Program-made: the position numbers and the translations under genes
DNA from: Flavobacteriaceae bacterium HL-DH10
Lineage (GTDB): Bacteria > Bacteroidota > Bacteroidia > Flavobacteriales > Flavobacteriaceae
DNA length: 64,000 nt
Assembly: GCA_031826515.1 (NCBI GenBank)
Contig: CP134536.1
Coordinates: 756,001 to 820,000 of the forward strand
Reading direction: 5' to 3'
Shown here: piece after piece, positions 42,800 to 52,543 of the stretch
Numbering within the stretch: position 1 is the stretch's first letter
How the letters are laid out: the number at the start of each line of letters is the position of its first letter
Notes under the pieces: model-generated
What the model saw: the letters and a program-made list of their open reading frames with translations, nothing else
Told to the model about the DNA's origin: nothing
Databases searched by the model: none

Positions 42800-45784
42800 T
42801 TAACTTTTCTTTTTATCTTCTAACTTTTTCACTGAATCATACATAATTGGCGTTGCTATAAATAGAGACGAATATGTCCCTACTACAACTCCTACTATTA
42901 AAGCAAACATAAATCCTCTAATAGAATCACCCCCAAAAATAAAGATAGCTAACAATACCACTAAAGTTGTTAATGACGTATTTAATGTTCTGCTTAAAGT
43001 ACTGCTTAATGATACATTTACCACTTTTTCAAAATTCCAAGAAGTATGCTCGTTAAAAAATTCACGAATTCTATCAAATACAACCACAGTATCATTTAAA
43101 GAGTAACCAATAACTGTTAGAATTGCTGCAATAAATGCTTGATCTATTTCCATGCTAAATGGCATAAACCTATAAGTTAACGAAAACACTCCCAATACAA
43201 TAACAACATCATGGAATACAGCTACAACTGCACCAAGAGAATATTGCCATTTCTTGAAACGGAATAATATATAAAGGAATACTACGATTAAAGACCCTAA
43301 TATAGCCCAAAAAGAAGCTTGTTTAATATCATCAGCAATGGTTGGACTTACTTTAAAAGACTCCATTAAACCTACTTGTTTATTTACATCATTTAAATCT
43401 ATAAAATCTTCGTAACTAACTCCTGATAAATGGGATTGTAATGTATTGTATAATTTCAATCTTATTTCTTCATCTACCTCAGCACTAGCTTCGTTTACTT
43501 TATATTTAGTAGTAATTTTTAACTGATTGGCATCTCCAACAGTTTTAGCATCAGCACTACCAAAAGCATCTGCCAAAGTTGCCGAAATTTCTGAAGCACT
43601 AACATCTTGTGCAAAACGTACTTGATAAGTTCTACCTCCAACAAAATCGACGCCTTGATCTAATCCGTTTGTAAATAAAGAACCTAAACTTAATACAATA
43701 AATACTCCTGAAATGATATAAGCAATTTTACGTTTCGATAAGAACTCTATATTTATATTTCTGAAAAGATTTTTAGTTATTGCTGTAGAAAAATCTAACT
43801 TTCCTCCTTTATTAGCATACCAATCAACCAATAATCTTGTAATAAAAATTGCAGTAAATAAAGAAGTCATAATACCTATTAATAAGGTAGTTGCAAACCC
43901 TTTAATTGGTCCTGTACCGAAAACAAATAAAATTAAAGCCGTAAGACCAGTTGTAATATTGGCATCTAAAATTGAAGATAACGCATTACTAAATCCATCT
44001 TTAATAGCTTCTTTTTGTCCTTTACCTTTAGTAAGCTCTTCTCGAATACGTTCAAATATAAGTACATTCGCATCTACCGACATACCTATTGTTAATACAA
44101 TACCTGCAATACCTGGTAATGTTAATACCGCTCCTAGCCCTGATAAAATACCGAAGATTAAAAGAATGTTTAATAACATTGCAACATCTGCAAATGCACC
44201 TGCTTTTCCGTAATAAAAAACCATCCAAATTAATACAAGCGCTAAAGCGATCATGAAAGACATTTTACCACTATCAATAGCTTCTTGACCTAAAGAAGGT
44301 CCAACTACTGTACTAGAAATAATATCTGCTGATGCTGGCAACTTACCTGCACGCAATACGTTTGCTAAATCGATAGCTTCATTTAGTGTAAAATCTCCAG
44401 ATATAGAAGAACTACCACCAGCTATTGGCCCTGTAGTAACTCCTGGAGCAGAATACACAACATCATCTAAAACAATTGCAATTTGACTGCCTTGAGAATA
44501 TGCTTTACCAGTCATTTCCTCCCAAATCTTAGCCCCTTTTGCATTCATTTGCATAGACACTTCAGATTTTCCTGTTGGACCGAATTGATTTCTAGCATCA
44601 GTAACTACTGCACCACTCAATTCTGGCGTGTTATCTCTATTACCAATTAATGCATATAAATCTACTATCTCACTATTCTTTTTAGGTTTACCAAAAGCAA
44701 ATTTCGCATAACGCATTTCAGCAGGAAGCAAAGCTCTTACTTGTGGCATGTTTAAATACTTAAGAACTGTTTCTTTATCTTTTATTGCAAATCTTGCAAT
44801 AACTGGTCCACCTTGGTAGCCTTGTCCTTTAATTAAATCGAAAATTGGATTTACTGTTGCTACTTCAGTAGAATCAGTTGTTGCATCTCCTAAAAGGTCA
44901 TCAATAGCCGAATCGGTAGCATCTTCAACATCATTAGGTTCTTGCTCTGCAGTTTCGGTTTTTGGCGCTACTACATCTTTTAATACTTCATTAGCTTGTC
45001 CTAGAAAGTTAAAAAACTGTTCTCCTTTATAGGCATCCCAAAACTCTAATTGCGCCGTACTTTGTAATAAAGAGGTTGCTCTTTCAATGTCTTTAACCCC
45101 TGGAAGTTCTACTAAAATACGTCCCGAACTACCTAAACGTTGAATGTTAGGTGATGTAACGCCAAACTCATCAATACGCTTACGTAATACTTCAAAAGCA
45201 GAAACAATAGACTCATCTATTTTAGTTTCAATAATACCTTTAACTTCTTCATCAGCCATATTTCCATTAATCTCACCATCTAATGCTTTCGTATAAAAAA
45301 TATCTGGAGAAGCTAATTTTGTATCGCCTTTTATTTTATCAAAAGCAACAAAGAAATCTTCTAAATAGGTGTTTTGACTATCCTTTTGAAGCTCTGATGC
45401 ATCATCTAATGCTTTATTAAAAACAGGATCTTTAGTGTTATTTGCTAAGCCTTTTAAAATGTCTTTAACTGAAACTTGCAAAATAACATTAATACCACCT
45501 TTTAAATCTAAACCAAGATTCATGGCTTTTTGTTTCACTTCATTGTAAGTAAATTTAGCAATACCAATATTAAAAACAGTATCGGTTGCTATAGCTTCTA
45601 AATAGCTAGCTTCTTCCATACTTCGCTTTGAACGATAATCGTCTTCTGTATCTGGAATTTTACTAATAGCAGTTTCTTCTGCTTGGTTCTCAATTTGCTT
45701 TGCTTTGAATGTAAATGATAATTGGTAAAGACTTACCAAACCAAATAAAATCGCAAATAATTTTACTAATCCTTTGTTTTGCAT
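42800..45784 (-). CDS. secDF: Protein translocase subunit SecDF (fused)
   Basis: A 994-residue fusion of SecD and SecF that uses the proton gradient to pull exported proteins through SecYEG. The SecD half has GLDLKGGINVILQV, the periplasmic P1 domain (FEVLRKRIDEFGVTSPNIQRLG) and the IVLTIGMSVDANVLIFERIREE membrane signature. The SecF half has VGGRTYQVRF, VIGYSLNDTVVVFDRIRE and a second membrane bundle. Twelve helices are expected. ATG 45784 is preferred over TTG 45805. It is monocistronic, with promoter and terminator. Confidence 0.96.
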   Translation of the reverse strand: MQNKGLVKLFAILFGLVSLYQLSFTFKAKQIENQAEETAISKIPDTEDDYRSKRSMEEASYLEAIATDTVFNIGIAKFTYNEVKQKAMNLGLDLKGGINVILQVSVKDILKGLANNTKDPVFNKALDDASELQKDSQNTYLEDFFVAFDKIKGDTKLASPDIFYTKALDGEINGNMADEEVKGIIETKIDESIVSAFEVLRKRIDEFGVTSPNIQRLGSSGRILVELPGVKDIERATSLLQSTAQLEFWDAYKGEQFFNFLGQANEVLKDVVAPKTETAEQEPNDVEDATDSAIDDLLGDATTDSTEVATVNPIFDLIKGQGYQGGPVIARFAIKDKETVLKYLNMPQVRALLPAEMRYAKFAFGKPKKNSEIVDLYALIGNRDNTPELSGAVVTDARNQFGPTGKSEVSMQMNAKGAKIWEEMTGKAYSQGSQIAIVLDDVVYSAPGVTTGPIAGGSSSISGDFTLNEAIDLANVLRAGKLPASADIISSTVVGPSLGQEAIDSGKMSFMIALALVLIWMVFYYGKAGAFADVAMLLNILLIFGILSGLGAVLTLPGIAGIVLTIGMSVDANVLIFERIREELTKGKGQKEAIKDGFSNALSSILDANITTGLTALILFVFGTGPIKGFATTLLIGIMTSLFTAIFITRLLVDWYANKGGKLDFSTAITKNLFRNINIEFLSKRKIAYIISGVFIVLSLGSLFTNGLDQGVDFVGGRTYQVRFAQDVSASEISATLADAFGSADAKTVGDANQLKITTKYKVNEASAEVDEEIRLKLYNTLQSHLSGVSYEDFIDLNDVNKQVGLMESFKVSPTIADDIKQASFWAILGSLIVVFLYILFRFKKWQYSLGAVVAVFHDVVIVLGVFSLTYRFMPFSMEIDQAFIAAILTVIGYSLNDTVVVFDRIREFFNEHTSWNFEKVVNVSLSSTLSRTLNTSLTTLVVLLAIFIFGGDSIRGFMFALIVGVVVGTYSSLFIATPIMYDSVKKLEDKKKS

Positions 45785-45821
45785 TTTATATTTTTTTGTG
45801 GTCAAATTTTTTTAAAACGGG

Positions 45822-45852
45822 CAAATATATGCTTTACCTCTAAATTTGACAA
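45822..45852 (-). promoter_or_regulatory. Promoter of secDF
   Basis: On the minus strand TTG (45852-45850), then 20 nt, then TATATTTG (45829-45822), a good Bacteroidota promoter. Confidence 0.7.
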
Positions 45853-45974
45853 TTTTTTATATTTAAATAAGGTTTTATAGCTTCATTATATTAAAATGAA
45901 CACTATATCTTAATTATAAGAATACTTGTAATTATTCTGGGGAAGTGTTTATAATCCAAAAGAAAATCACCCAG

Positions 45975-46595
45975 TTAGCAAATTGGGCCAGCTCTAACTT
46001 CGGGTATTTTGTGTAACGCATTGTCTATAGTTATCGTAATATTTCTACGAATCTTATAGGCTACTTTTATAATACTATCTTTTTCTGAAATGTCTATATT
46101 ATTAGCAGATAAATAGACATTAGGGTTAAAAAACCGATCATTTTTAGGTTTTGGTTCTAATACATACTTTCCATTGAATCCTAAATCTGAATGATTGCCA
46201 TTATCAATTTCAAAAACATCAATATTATAACTAAACGAATCGTCGTTTAAAGGTGATTTGACAGGGTTTTTATCTTGACTAAAAGGTGCATAATCAAGTA
46301 TTATATGTTTCTCTTTAGAAAAGGTTTTTTTTATACTAGCGACATCTGTATCACTATAATAAGAAATTCTTAAGCTTCCTTTTTCAATCTCGGCTACTTG
46401 TATATTTTGAACTCCTAAATCTTGCAATTGTTTTTTTACAATCGCAATGGTTTTTTGAGCTTGATTAGTAGTTGTATCAACATTTGCAAACTGCAACACA
46501 ATTTCTTGATTGGGTACAGAAATTTGTTCATGAAAAACAACTCCTAAAACAGTAAGAATAACAACTAAAGTACTTATGTACCACCTTTTCTTCAT
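45975..46595 (-). CDS. Membrane-anchored protein encoded beside secDF
   Basis: A 206-residue protein with one N-terminal membrane helix (about 5-23) and a periplasmic domain. The segment TIAIVKKQLQDLGVQNIQVAEIEKGSLRISYYSDTDVASIKK has the same order of helix, 'GV..IQ' and strand as the P1 domain of SecD. A related ferredoxin-like fold is therefore possible, but the match is by eye and weak. Function is unknown. It is downstream of mdh, separated by a terminator, and upstream of secDF on the same strand. Confidence 0.7.
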   Translation of the reverse strand: MKKRWYISTLVVILTVLGVVFHEQISVPNQEIVLQFANVDTTTNQAQKTIAIVKKQLQDLGVQNIQVAEIEKGSLRISYYSDTDVASIKKTFSKEKHIILDYAPFSQDKNPVKSPLNDDSFSYNIDVFEIDNGNHSDLGFNGKYVLEPKPKNDRFFNPNVYLSANNIDISEKDSIIKVAYKIRRNITITIDNALHKIPEVRAGPIC

Positions 46596-46613
46596 GTGCC
46601 AAATATAAAAAAA

Positions 46614-46639
46614 TAAAGACTGTATTTCTACAGTCTTTA
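46614..46639 (-). terminator. Terminator of mdh
   Basis: TAAAGACTGTA and TACAGTCTTTA pair perfectly (11 bp) around a TTTC loop, downstream of mdh on the minus strand. Confidence 0.8.
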
Positions 46640-46668
46640 TATAAATATCTATTTTAAGGTATTTTATT

Positions 46669-47595
46669 CTATAATTCTAATAAACCATTCGTTTTTCTAA
46701 CTCCTTCTGCACTAGCTTGCATGTGTGCTTTTTCAGCATCACTTAGCTCAATATCAACAATACTTTCTATACCATTTTTACCTAAAATTACTGGTACTCC
46801 AATACAAATATCATTTAAACCATATTCACCTTCTAACAACGTAGAACAAGGGAATAATTTCTTTTGATCGCAAGCAATAGCTTGAACTAAACCACTCACA
46901 GCGGCTCCTGGTGCATACCAAGCAGATGTTCCTAACAATTTAGTAAGTGTAGCCCCTCCTACTTTAGTATCTTCAGCTACTTGTTGTAAACGCTCTTCAT
47001 TTAAAAACTCAGAAACTTTGATACTATTTCTAGTTGCATGAGACGTTAATGGTACCATACCTGTATCGCTATGTCCACCAATAACCATTCCATCTACATC
47101 GCTAATTGGAGCTTCTAAAGCTTCTGCTAATCTGTATTTAAAACGTGCAGAATCTAAAGCACCACCCATACCTATAATTCTATTTTTAGGTAAACCTGTA
47201 GATTTATGTACTAAATAAGTCATGGTATCCATTGGGTTACTTACAACAATAATAATTGTGTTAGGAGAATACTCTATTAAATTTGCAGATACTGTTTTTA
47301 CAATACCAGCATTAATTCCTATTAATTCTTCACGAGTCATACCAGGTTTACGAGGAATTCCAGAAGTAATCACACAAATATCGCTTCCTGCAGTTTTACT
47401 ATAATCATTAGTAATACCTGTAATTTTAGTGTCAAACCCATTTAAAGAGGCACATTGCATTAAATCCATAGCTTTTCCTTCAGCATAGCCTTCTTTAATA
47501 TCTAATAATGCGACTTCTGATGCGAAATTTTTAATAGCAATATACTCTGCACAACTTGCGCCTACTGCTCCTGCTCCTACAACTGTTACTTTCAT
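46669..47595 (-). CDS. mdh: Malate dehydrogenase (LDH-like type)
   Basis: A 308-residue TCA-cycle enzyme interconverting malate and oxaloacetate with NAD. It shows the Rossmann motif VTVVGAGAVGASCAEYIA and the substrate-loop arginines GIPRKPGMTREEL. VVSNPMDTMTYLV and the catalytic His in MVIGGHSDTGMVPL follow. It belongs to the shorter LDH-like MDH group used by Bacteroidota. Confidence 0.96.
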   Translation of the reverse strand: MKVTVVGAGAVGASCAEYIAIKNFASEVALLDIKEGYAEGKAMDLMQCASLNGFDTKITGITNDYSKTAGSDICVITSGIPRKPGMTREELIGINAGIVKTVSANLIEYSPNTIIIVVSNPMDTMTYLVHKSTGLPKNRIIGMGGALDSARFKYRLAEALEAPISDVDGMVIGGHSDTGMVPLTSHATRNSIKVSEFLNEERLQQVAEDTKVGGATLTKLLGTSAWYAPGAAVSGLVQAIACDQKKLFPCSTLLEGEYGLNDICIGVPVILGKNGIESIVDIELSDAEKAHMQASAEGVRKTNGLLEL

Positions 47596-47720
47596 AATTT
47601 AAATTTTAATTTGGTTTTTGTTTGTATATGTAATTTGAATCAATAATTTCCACATTAATTGAAATAATTATTGCTCAAATTTCATAATATATATAATTGA
47701 ATTTTATGACTTTAGTCATG

Positions 47721-47728
47721 CAAAATTA
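47721..47728 (-). promoter_or_regulatory. Possible -7 promoter box of mdh
   Basis: TAATTTTG on the minus strand matches TAnnTTTG. No -33 TTG is seen. Confidence 0.4.
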
Positions 47729-47749
47729 CGAATTTAAATACTCTAAATA

Positions 47750-47782
47750 AAAAAAGTGCAAGATTAAATCTTACACTTTTTC
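47750..47782 (-). terminator. Terminator of the DUF6588 gene
   Basis: AAAAAGTGCAAGAT pairs with ATCTTACACTTTTT with one mismatch, flanked by A and T tracts. Confidence 0.75.
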
Positions 47783-47905
47783 AATACTAATAACTAAAAA
47801 AAACTAACTAAAACTAAACAATTATTTATTTTAATTTTTTTATATAAATTTAAATGCTTAAACCACTATTAGGCATTATAACCTAAAGGGATGATTTTTT
47901 TCAAA

Positions 47906-48922
47906 TTATCTAAAACCAAAATTAATACCTACTGAAAAAGCATCAAATTCAGCTAAGTGATATTCAGCATTAAGTCTGAAAAAACCTAATTTTAATTTTG
48001 TACCAATAGTACCACGCACCCCAGAAACTTTACTCGATACTGAAAATGGGTCAACAATATTTTTTGATGTTATTAAACCGTTAGATATTCTATAAGTTCC
48101 TAACATATCTGATTCTGATTTTCCACTTATAAAACCAACACCACCATAAAAGTTAATTACAGGAAGTTTTGTTGAAGCTATAAGTTGTAATAACCAAGTA
48201 TTTGTTTCATTTTCTATGCGTTGATTTTCACCTTCTATTACAGATGAATCTGTTAAATCGTATGAACCATCTAAATGCGTATATGCAACTAAACCCGATA
48301 TAGCAACTGGTAATAATTTATCTGCTGGCAACCATTTGGTAAATTCCATTTGCAAACCAGCTCCGTACATACTTAAATCGACATCATCTGTTTCTATTTT
48401 AGGAAGAAAACGAGCCTTAACCTCTATACCTTTACTAAGCCCTAAAGCACCTTGAATAAATGCTGACGGCAATAAATTAGCACTTCCTGAACCAATACCA
48501 GTTGGCAATTCAATTTCCTCTGTTTGATTTCCAAAAATAGGATCATCATAAGTAATTTCAACACGTATGCTTGGATTATTTTCTCCTAAAGCAGTAGCTA
48601 CCATTTTAGAATTAGAGCCATCAACAAATTGCACATTACTATAATCGCTCACATTCATTAAAAACATTTTGTTCTCATCTTTTATTAAAGCAGCATTTGC
48701 AACTACAGAAATTTCAAAACCGCCTAATGGTTTCGCATCTGCTGTATTAAACCAATTGGCATTCATGCTATACATTAAACCGTTGGTACCTGGCATTAAA
48801 TAATCACTTGCAAAACGCTGTGCATCATCTAAGCCAGCAGCCAAAAGTGCATCTAAATCATTTTGCGCTTTTGAAGAAATTGTTGCAATACACAACAAGA
48901 TAAGTAGGAATGTCTTTTTCAT
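47906..48922 (-). CDS. DUF6588 family outer-membrane-like protein
   Basis: 338 residues from ATG 48922, where a clean signal peptide begins (MKKTFLLILLCIATISSKAQ). The longer reading from 48970 adds 16 unlikely residues. The mature protein alternates short strands ending in aromatic residues, finishing with FRLNAEYHLAEFDAFSVGINFGFR, as in beta-barrels that end in Phe-x-Arg. It matches the Bacteroidota DUF6588 pattern. Function is unknown. Confidence 0.82.
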   Translation of the reverse strand: MKKTFLLILLCIATISSKAQNDLDALLAAGLDDAQRFASDYLMPGTNGLMYSMNANWFNTADAKPLGGFEISVVANAALIKDENKMFLMNVSDYSNVQFVDGSNSKMVATALGENNPSIRVEITYDDPIFGNQTEEIELPTGIGSGSANLLPSAFIQGALGLSKGIEVKARFLPKIETDDVDLSMYGAGLQMEFTKWLPADKLLPVAISGLVAYTHLDGSYDLTDSSVIEGENQRIENETNTWLLQLIASTKLPVINFYGGVGFISGKSESDMLGTYRISNGLITSKNIVDPFSVSSKVSGVRGTIGTKLKLGFFRLNAEYHLAEFDAFSVGINFGFR

Positions 48923-48945
48923 TTTTTTTGAATTATGGAATGGAA

Positions 48946-48953
48946 CAAATATA
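48946..48953 (-). promoter_or_regulatory. -7 promoter box of the DUF6588 gene
   Basis: TATATTTG on the minus strand, 23 nt before the ATG at 48922. Confidence 0.45.
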
Positions 48954-49027
48954 ATAAAAAAACCACACAAATAACACTTTATCGTTTTAAATTGCTTTTT
49001 AACGATATTGCTATGTGTGTTTTATGA

Positions 49028-51574
49028 TTAAAAATTTAATCTGAAACTGATATTAGGTGTTAGACCAAGAGATTTATTATTTATTTGAATAGCTTTACTT
49101 GTATCTTCTGGATTAACCTCATAATATCTATTTATGGTATTTTCTCTATCTAAAATATTTAAGACACCAACTCTAAATACACCCAAAACAGTTTCTGAAA
49201 ATTTGAAGTCATAGGCAATTGAAGCATCTAATCGCATAAAATCATCAATATTTTCATTATTGGGCGCATCATAATTAATGCGGGTATTATTTCCATCTTG
49301 AACAGTTTCATTACCATCAATGGGTTTTGTAAATGGTTGTCCCGAACGCCATATACCACCTATGGATGCCTCTAAGCTTTCTAAAACATTATAATTAAAC
49401 GCCAAAGAAACCGAATGTCTAATATCTACATTGTTTGGAAAAACAGAAGGCGTAATACTTGCAAATTCATAATCATTTATACTATAAGTATAGCTTAACC
49501 AAGTACTATAAGTATCTGCCGTTTTATTCAATAAAAACTCAACACCTCTTGAATTGTAACGCCCCTCTGCATTAACATATTGAAAATTATTATAAAATCC
49601 TTGATTTGATGCCGTAATACCATCTACTAATTTATAAAACCCTTCTACATCCAACAACCAATTATTTTGATTAAACTCAAACCCAAAAGATGCTTGCTTA
49701 CTTTCAGAAATTTTTATTTCTTTTTCGTTAGCCAAAATCCATCTCCTGTTTTCAACACCTAAAAAATCATCTTGAAAGTCTATTTTTTGATTTGCAGATT
49801 GGTTTTTAAATTCTCCTTGAAGTTTTATAGCAAAATGACGAGATAATTTTTGCCTTAAATTTAAACGTGGCTCAAGAATAAGTTTATTAAACTTTTGAAA
49901 GTAATTACCCCGAACACCCAATCGCAAATATGTTGTATTATTTCTATACTCTATTTCACTAAAAAGCGCATGATTTAACAATACATCCTTTTTAACTCTA
50001 TCATAAGAAGGCGCACTAACAGTTGTTTCGTATAAAATACCAATTTCGCTGAATTGATACCCGCTTAAAAGTTTAAAAACATTATTAATTTTATAATAAG
50101 TATTTAACTTAACTCCTGTTTCTAAAACTTCATTTGCCTGCGTAAGTCTTTGGTCTGTTTCAATCCTATAATTAGTAGCATCTACATTATATTTAGAATA
50201 AAACGCAGACAAACGGGTTGTTAATTTAGTATTCCAAACTGCATCCCAACGACCTCCCAAACCTAAATTTTCTTGTTTTAAATTACTCGTTTTTGATTCA
50301 GTTATTCCATCAGAATTTTGGTAACTTTCGGTATAATCTAAATTATTATTAATACCAATAACATTGGCTCTAAACTTATGTTTATCAGTAATATCAAAAA
50401 GCAACTTTGCTGTATAATCGTAAAAGAAAAAATCTGACGATCTATTACCATCTGTTATATTATCACTATTTGTGGTAAGCTCACTATCTTGAAAACTGCG
50501 TTCAAAATAATTATCATAAGTTGGGGAATTAAATACATCTGTAAAAGATCTTCTTCCTGAAACGTGCAATGCCAATTTTTTACTTATTGGTATTTCAAAA
50601 TACGCATCTGCATGTATTAAATTAGCGCCAAATCCACCAGAAAAATCATTTCCAATAACATCTTTTGTAGACATATTAATAGTACTAGACACTCCATCAC
50701 TAAACTCACTCGAAGTTCCATTTTTTATTACAACAACTTTATTTGTAAGATGCGGATTGTAAGCAGAAATAAGTCCAAAAAAATGCCCAGAGTGATACAT
50801 TTTTATACCATCCCATATCATTAAATTTTCGTCGTTTGTTCCACCACGCACATTAATATTTGCAACACTTTCATTAACGCTTTCTATACCAGGAAACGCT
50901 TGAATAGATTGCAAAATATCCGGCTCTGTTAATCCAGGAAGCGTGCCAAATTTCTTTGTATTTAAAACAGTACTACCATCTGTTCGTTTTTGCAAGCCTG
51001 TGATTAAAAATTTAGAAATTAACACTTGGTTTAATTCTTCTATATCTTCCTCTAAAACAATAGTTTTACAGTGACCATCAATCAACATTAATTCTTTAGC
51101 AGAAAAGCTTGCTGTTTTATAACCAATAAATGAAATAATAATAGTTTCATCTACAGTTATATTACTAAAATTAAAAACACCATCAATATTCGTAATAACA
51201 CCTTTTGAAGTGTTTTTTACATAAACAGAAGCTCCTAAAAGGGGTTTGTTATTTAGTTTTGAAGTAACAGTACCACAAATTTTAATTCGCTTATTTAAAG
51301 TAGAGACAGTGATGTATCGATCGTCTAAAAATTTAAAATTTAATAATGTTGAAGCATTAAGACTGCTTATTATCTCTTCAATAGTATCCGTAACTAGTGG
51401 TTTGTTTATAAAGACATTTTTAACGTCGTTTTCCGTGTACGAGAATTTTACATCAAATTGTGTTTCTAATTGCTTTATTAAAGCTAGTATCGATAATTTT
51501 TCTTGTGATTGTAAACCAAAAGAAAAAATACTAAAACATAAAAAAACAATAAATAGATATTTAGTTTTTAGCAT
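49028..51574 (-). CDS. TonB-dependent receptor with STN signalling domain
   Basis: 848 residues from ATG 51574 (signal peptide MLKTKYLFIVFLCFSIFSFG). The order is an STN/secretin-N domain (about 25-95, for contact with the FecR anti-sigma), a carboxypeptidase-regulatory-like domain (about 100-185, VTSKLNNKPLLGASVYV), a plug (INVRGGTNDENLMIWDGIKMY), and a 22-strand barrel ending NISFRLNF. It should import an unknown ligand and signal its presence. No SusD partner is nearby. Its start overlaps the end of fecR by 14 nt, implying coupling. The pair has an ECF-type promoter at 52497-52524. Confidence 0.93.
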   Translation of the reverse strand: MLKTKYLFIVFLCFSIFSFGLQSQEKLSILALIKQLETQFDVKFSYTENDVKNVFINKPLVTDTIEEIISSLNASTLLNFKFLDDRYITVSTLNKRIKICGTVTSKLNNKPLLGASVYVKNTSKGVITNIDGVFNFSNITVDETIIISFIGYKTASFSAKELMLIDGHCKTIVLEEDIEELNQVLISKFLITGLQKRTDGSTVLNTKKFGTLPGLTEPDILQSIQAFPGIESVNESVANINVRGGTNDENLMIWDGIKMYHSGHFFGLISAYNPHLTNKVVVIKNGTSSEFSDGVSSTINMSTKDVIGNDFSGGFGANLIHADAYFEIPISKKLALHVSGRRSFTDVFNSPTYDNYFERSFQDSELTTNSDNITDGNRSSDFFFYDYTAKLLFDITDKHKFRANVIGINNNLDYTESYQNSDGITESKTSNLKQENLGLGGRWDAVWNTKLTTRLSAFYSKYNVDATNYRIETDQRLTQANEVLETGVKLNTYYKINNVFKLLSGYQFSEIGILYETTVSAPSYDRVKKDVLLNHALFSEIEYRNNTTYLRLGVRGNYFQKFNKLILEPRLNLRQKLSRHFAIKLQGEFKNQSANQKIDFQDDFLGVENRRWILANEKEIKISESKQASFGFEFNQNNWLLDVEGFYKLVDGITASNQGFYNNFQYVNAEGRYNSRGVEFLLNKTADTYSTWLSYTYSINDYEFASITPSVFPNNVDIRHSVSLAFNYNVLESLEASIGGIWRSGQPFTKPIDGNETVQDGNNTRINYDAPNNENIDDFMRLDASIAYDFKFSETVLGVFRVGVLNILDRENTINRYYEVNPEDTSKAIQINNKSLGLTPNISFRLNF

Positions 51575-52475
51575 AGTTATAGAACTCAACTTTATTGCCA
51601 TTAATTTTGTAGCTCAAATTTAATGGAATCGTTACAGACTGCAAGGCTACGTTTTTATCCTTATGTGTAAAACTTCCTGAAAACAACTTCGCTGTATTAA
51701 TATTTTCAACAGAAATAGACATATCAAACTGAACTTCTAACTCGTCAATAACTTGCCAAAGCGGCACATTATCAAACGATGATTCTTGAGCTATCCAAGA
51801 CGGATTTTCTGCAATAAAATCTTTAACCAAAATCACTTCGTCTTTAATAATTCTAAAGGTTTTACCTGGAGTCAAAACAACTTTACCCTTATCACTTGTT
51901 ACGCTTACAGAACCTTCGTAACATTGAACTTCAAAATAATTATCGCGTTCTTTTACATTAAACTGAGTACCTAAAACCTGAATACTTCCCGCCGCCGTGT
52001 TAACGGTAAACTTTTCTCCCTTTGTCACTTTAAAAAAAGCCTCCCCATCCAAATTCAAAGTTCTATTATTTTTCCATTCTTTTTTATTGTATGTAAGATG
52101 AGATTGCGCATTTAATATAACTTCAGAATTATCTGGCAAATTAAACACTCTTGTTTCTGCTATTTGGGTTTCAAAAGATTTTATATTGTTGAAAAACAAA
52201 AAATAAGATGATGCCAACAGTACTACAAAAATAGCTGCTATTTTTAAAAACGACTTAAAGTTTAAAGGTATTACTTTAGATTCTTGCTTATTAAAAGTTC
52301 TGGTTTTAAAATCTGCCAAAGCCTTTTGTGCATCCACCTCAGGAACAGTTATTTGTTTTGCATAAAAGCCTGCTTTTTCTAAAACAGAAAAGTCTTCATT
52401 AGGGTATAACTCTTTAATTTCTTCAGAAGAAATTTCACCATTAAACCATTTTAATATGTCGTTTTCTTTACTCAT
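51561..52475 (-). CDS. FecR family anti-sigma factor
   Basis: 304 residues. A cytosolic N-terminal part (KENDILKWFNGEISSEEIKELYP) should hold the sigma factor. A single membrane helix lies at about 85-101 (FLKIAAIFVVLLASSYFLFF). The periplasmic FecR domain (RVFNLPDNSEVILNAQSHLTYNKKEW...VQCYEGSVSV) is followed by a C-terminal STN-like region (VIDELEVQFDMSISVENINTAK) that contacts the receptor. It is transcribed with the receptor from a candidate ECF promoter 22 nt upstream. Confidence 0.93.
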   Translation of the reverse strand: MSKENDILKWFNGEISSEEIKELYPNEDFSVLEKAGFYAKQITVPEVDAQKALADFKTRTFNKQESKVIPLNFKSFLKIAAIFVVLLASSYFLFFNNIKSFETQIAETRVFNLPDNSEVILNAQSHLTYNKKEWKNNRTLNLDGEAFFKVTKGEKFTVNTAAGSIQVLGTQFNVKERDNYFEVQCYEGSVSVTSDKGKVVLTPGKTFRIIKDEVILVKDFIAENPSWIAQESSFDNVPLWQVIDELEVQFDMSISVENINTAKLFSGSFTHKDKNVALQSVTIPLNLSYKINGNKVEFYNYAKN

Positions 52476-52496
52476 TAATTTGATGCGTTACAATTA

Positions 52497-52524
52497 TTAG
52501 ACACCTATATATTTATTTACCCTA
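52497..52524 (-). promoter_or_regulatory. Candidate ECF-sigma promoter of fecR-receptor
   Basis: On the minus strand TAGGGTAAA (52524-52516), 13 nt, GTCTAA (52502-52497). The box ends 21 nt before the fecR ATG. The same motif with identical spacing occurs at 53176 and 55227. Confidence 0.75.
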
Positions 52525-52543
52525 TGTTATTTTTTAATTTTCT

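Larger units (their letters stand above)
47596..47905. other. mdh upstream region
   Basis: No gene is seen. The minus strand carries a TAATTTTG box (47728-47721) that would give mdh a leader of roughly 120 nt. Directly downstream of it is a perfect ATGACT-TT-AGTCAT palindrome (47706-47719). The terminator of the DUF6588 gene lies at 47750-47782. Confidence 0.5.
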
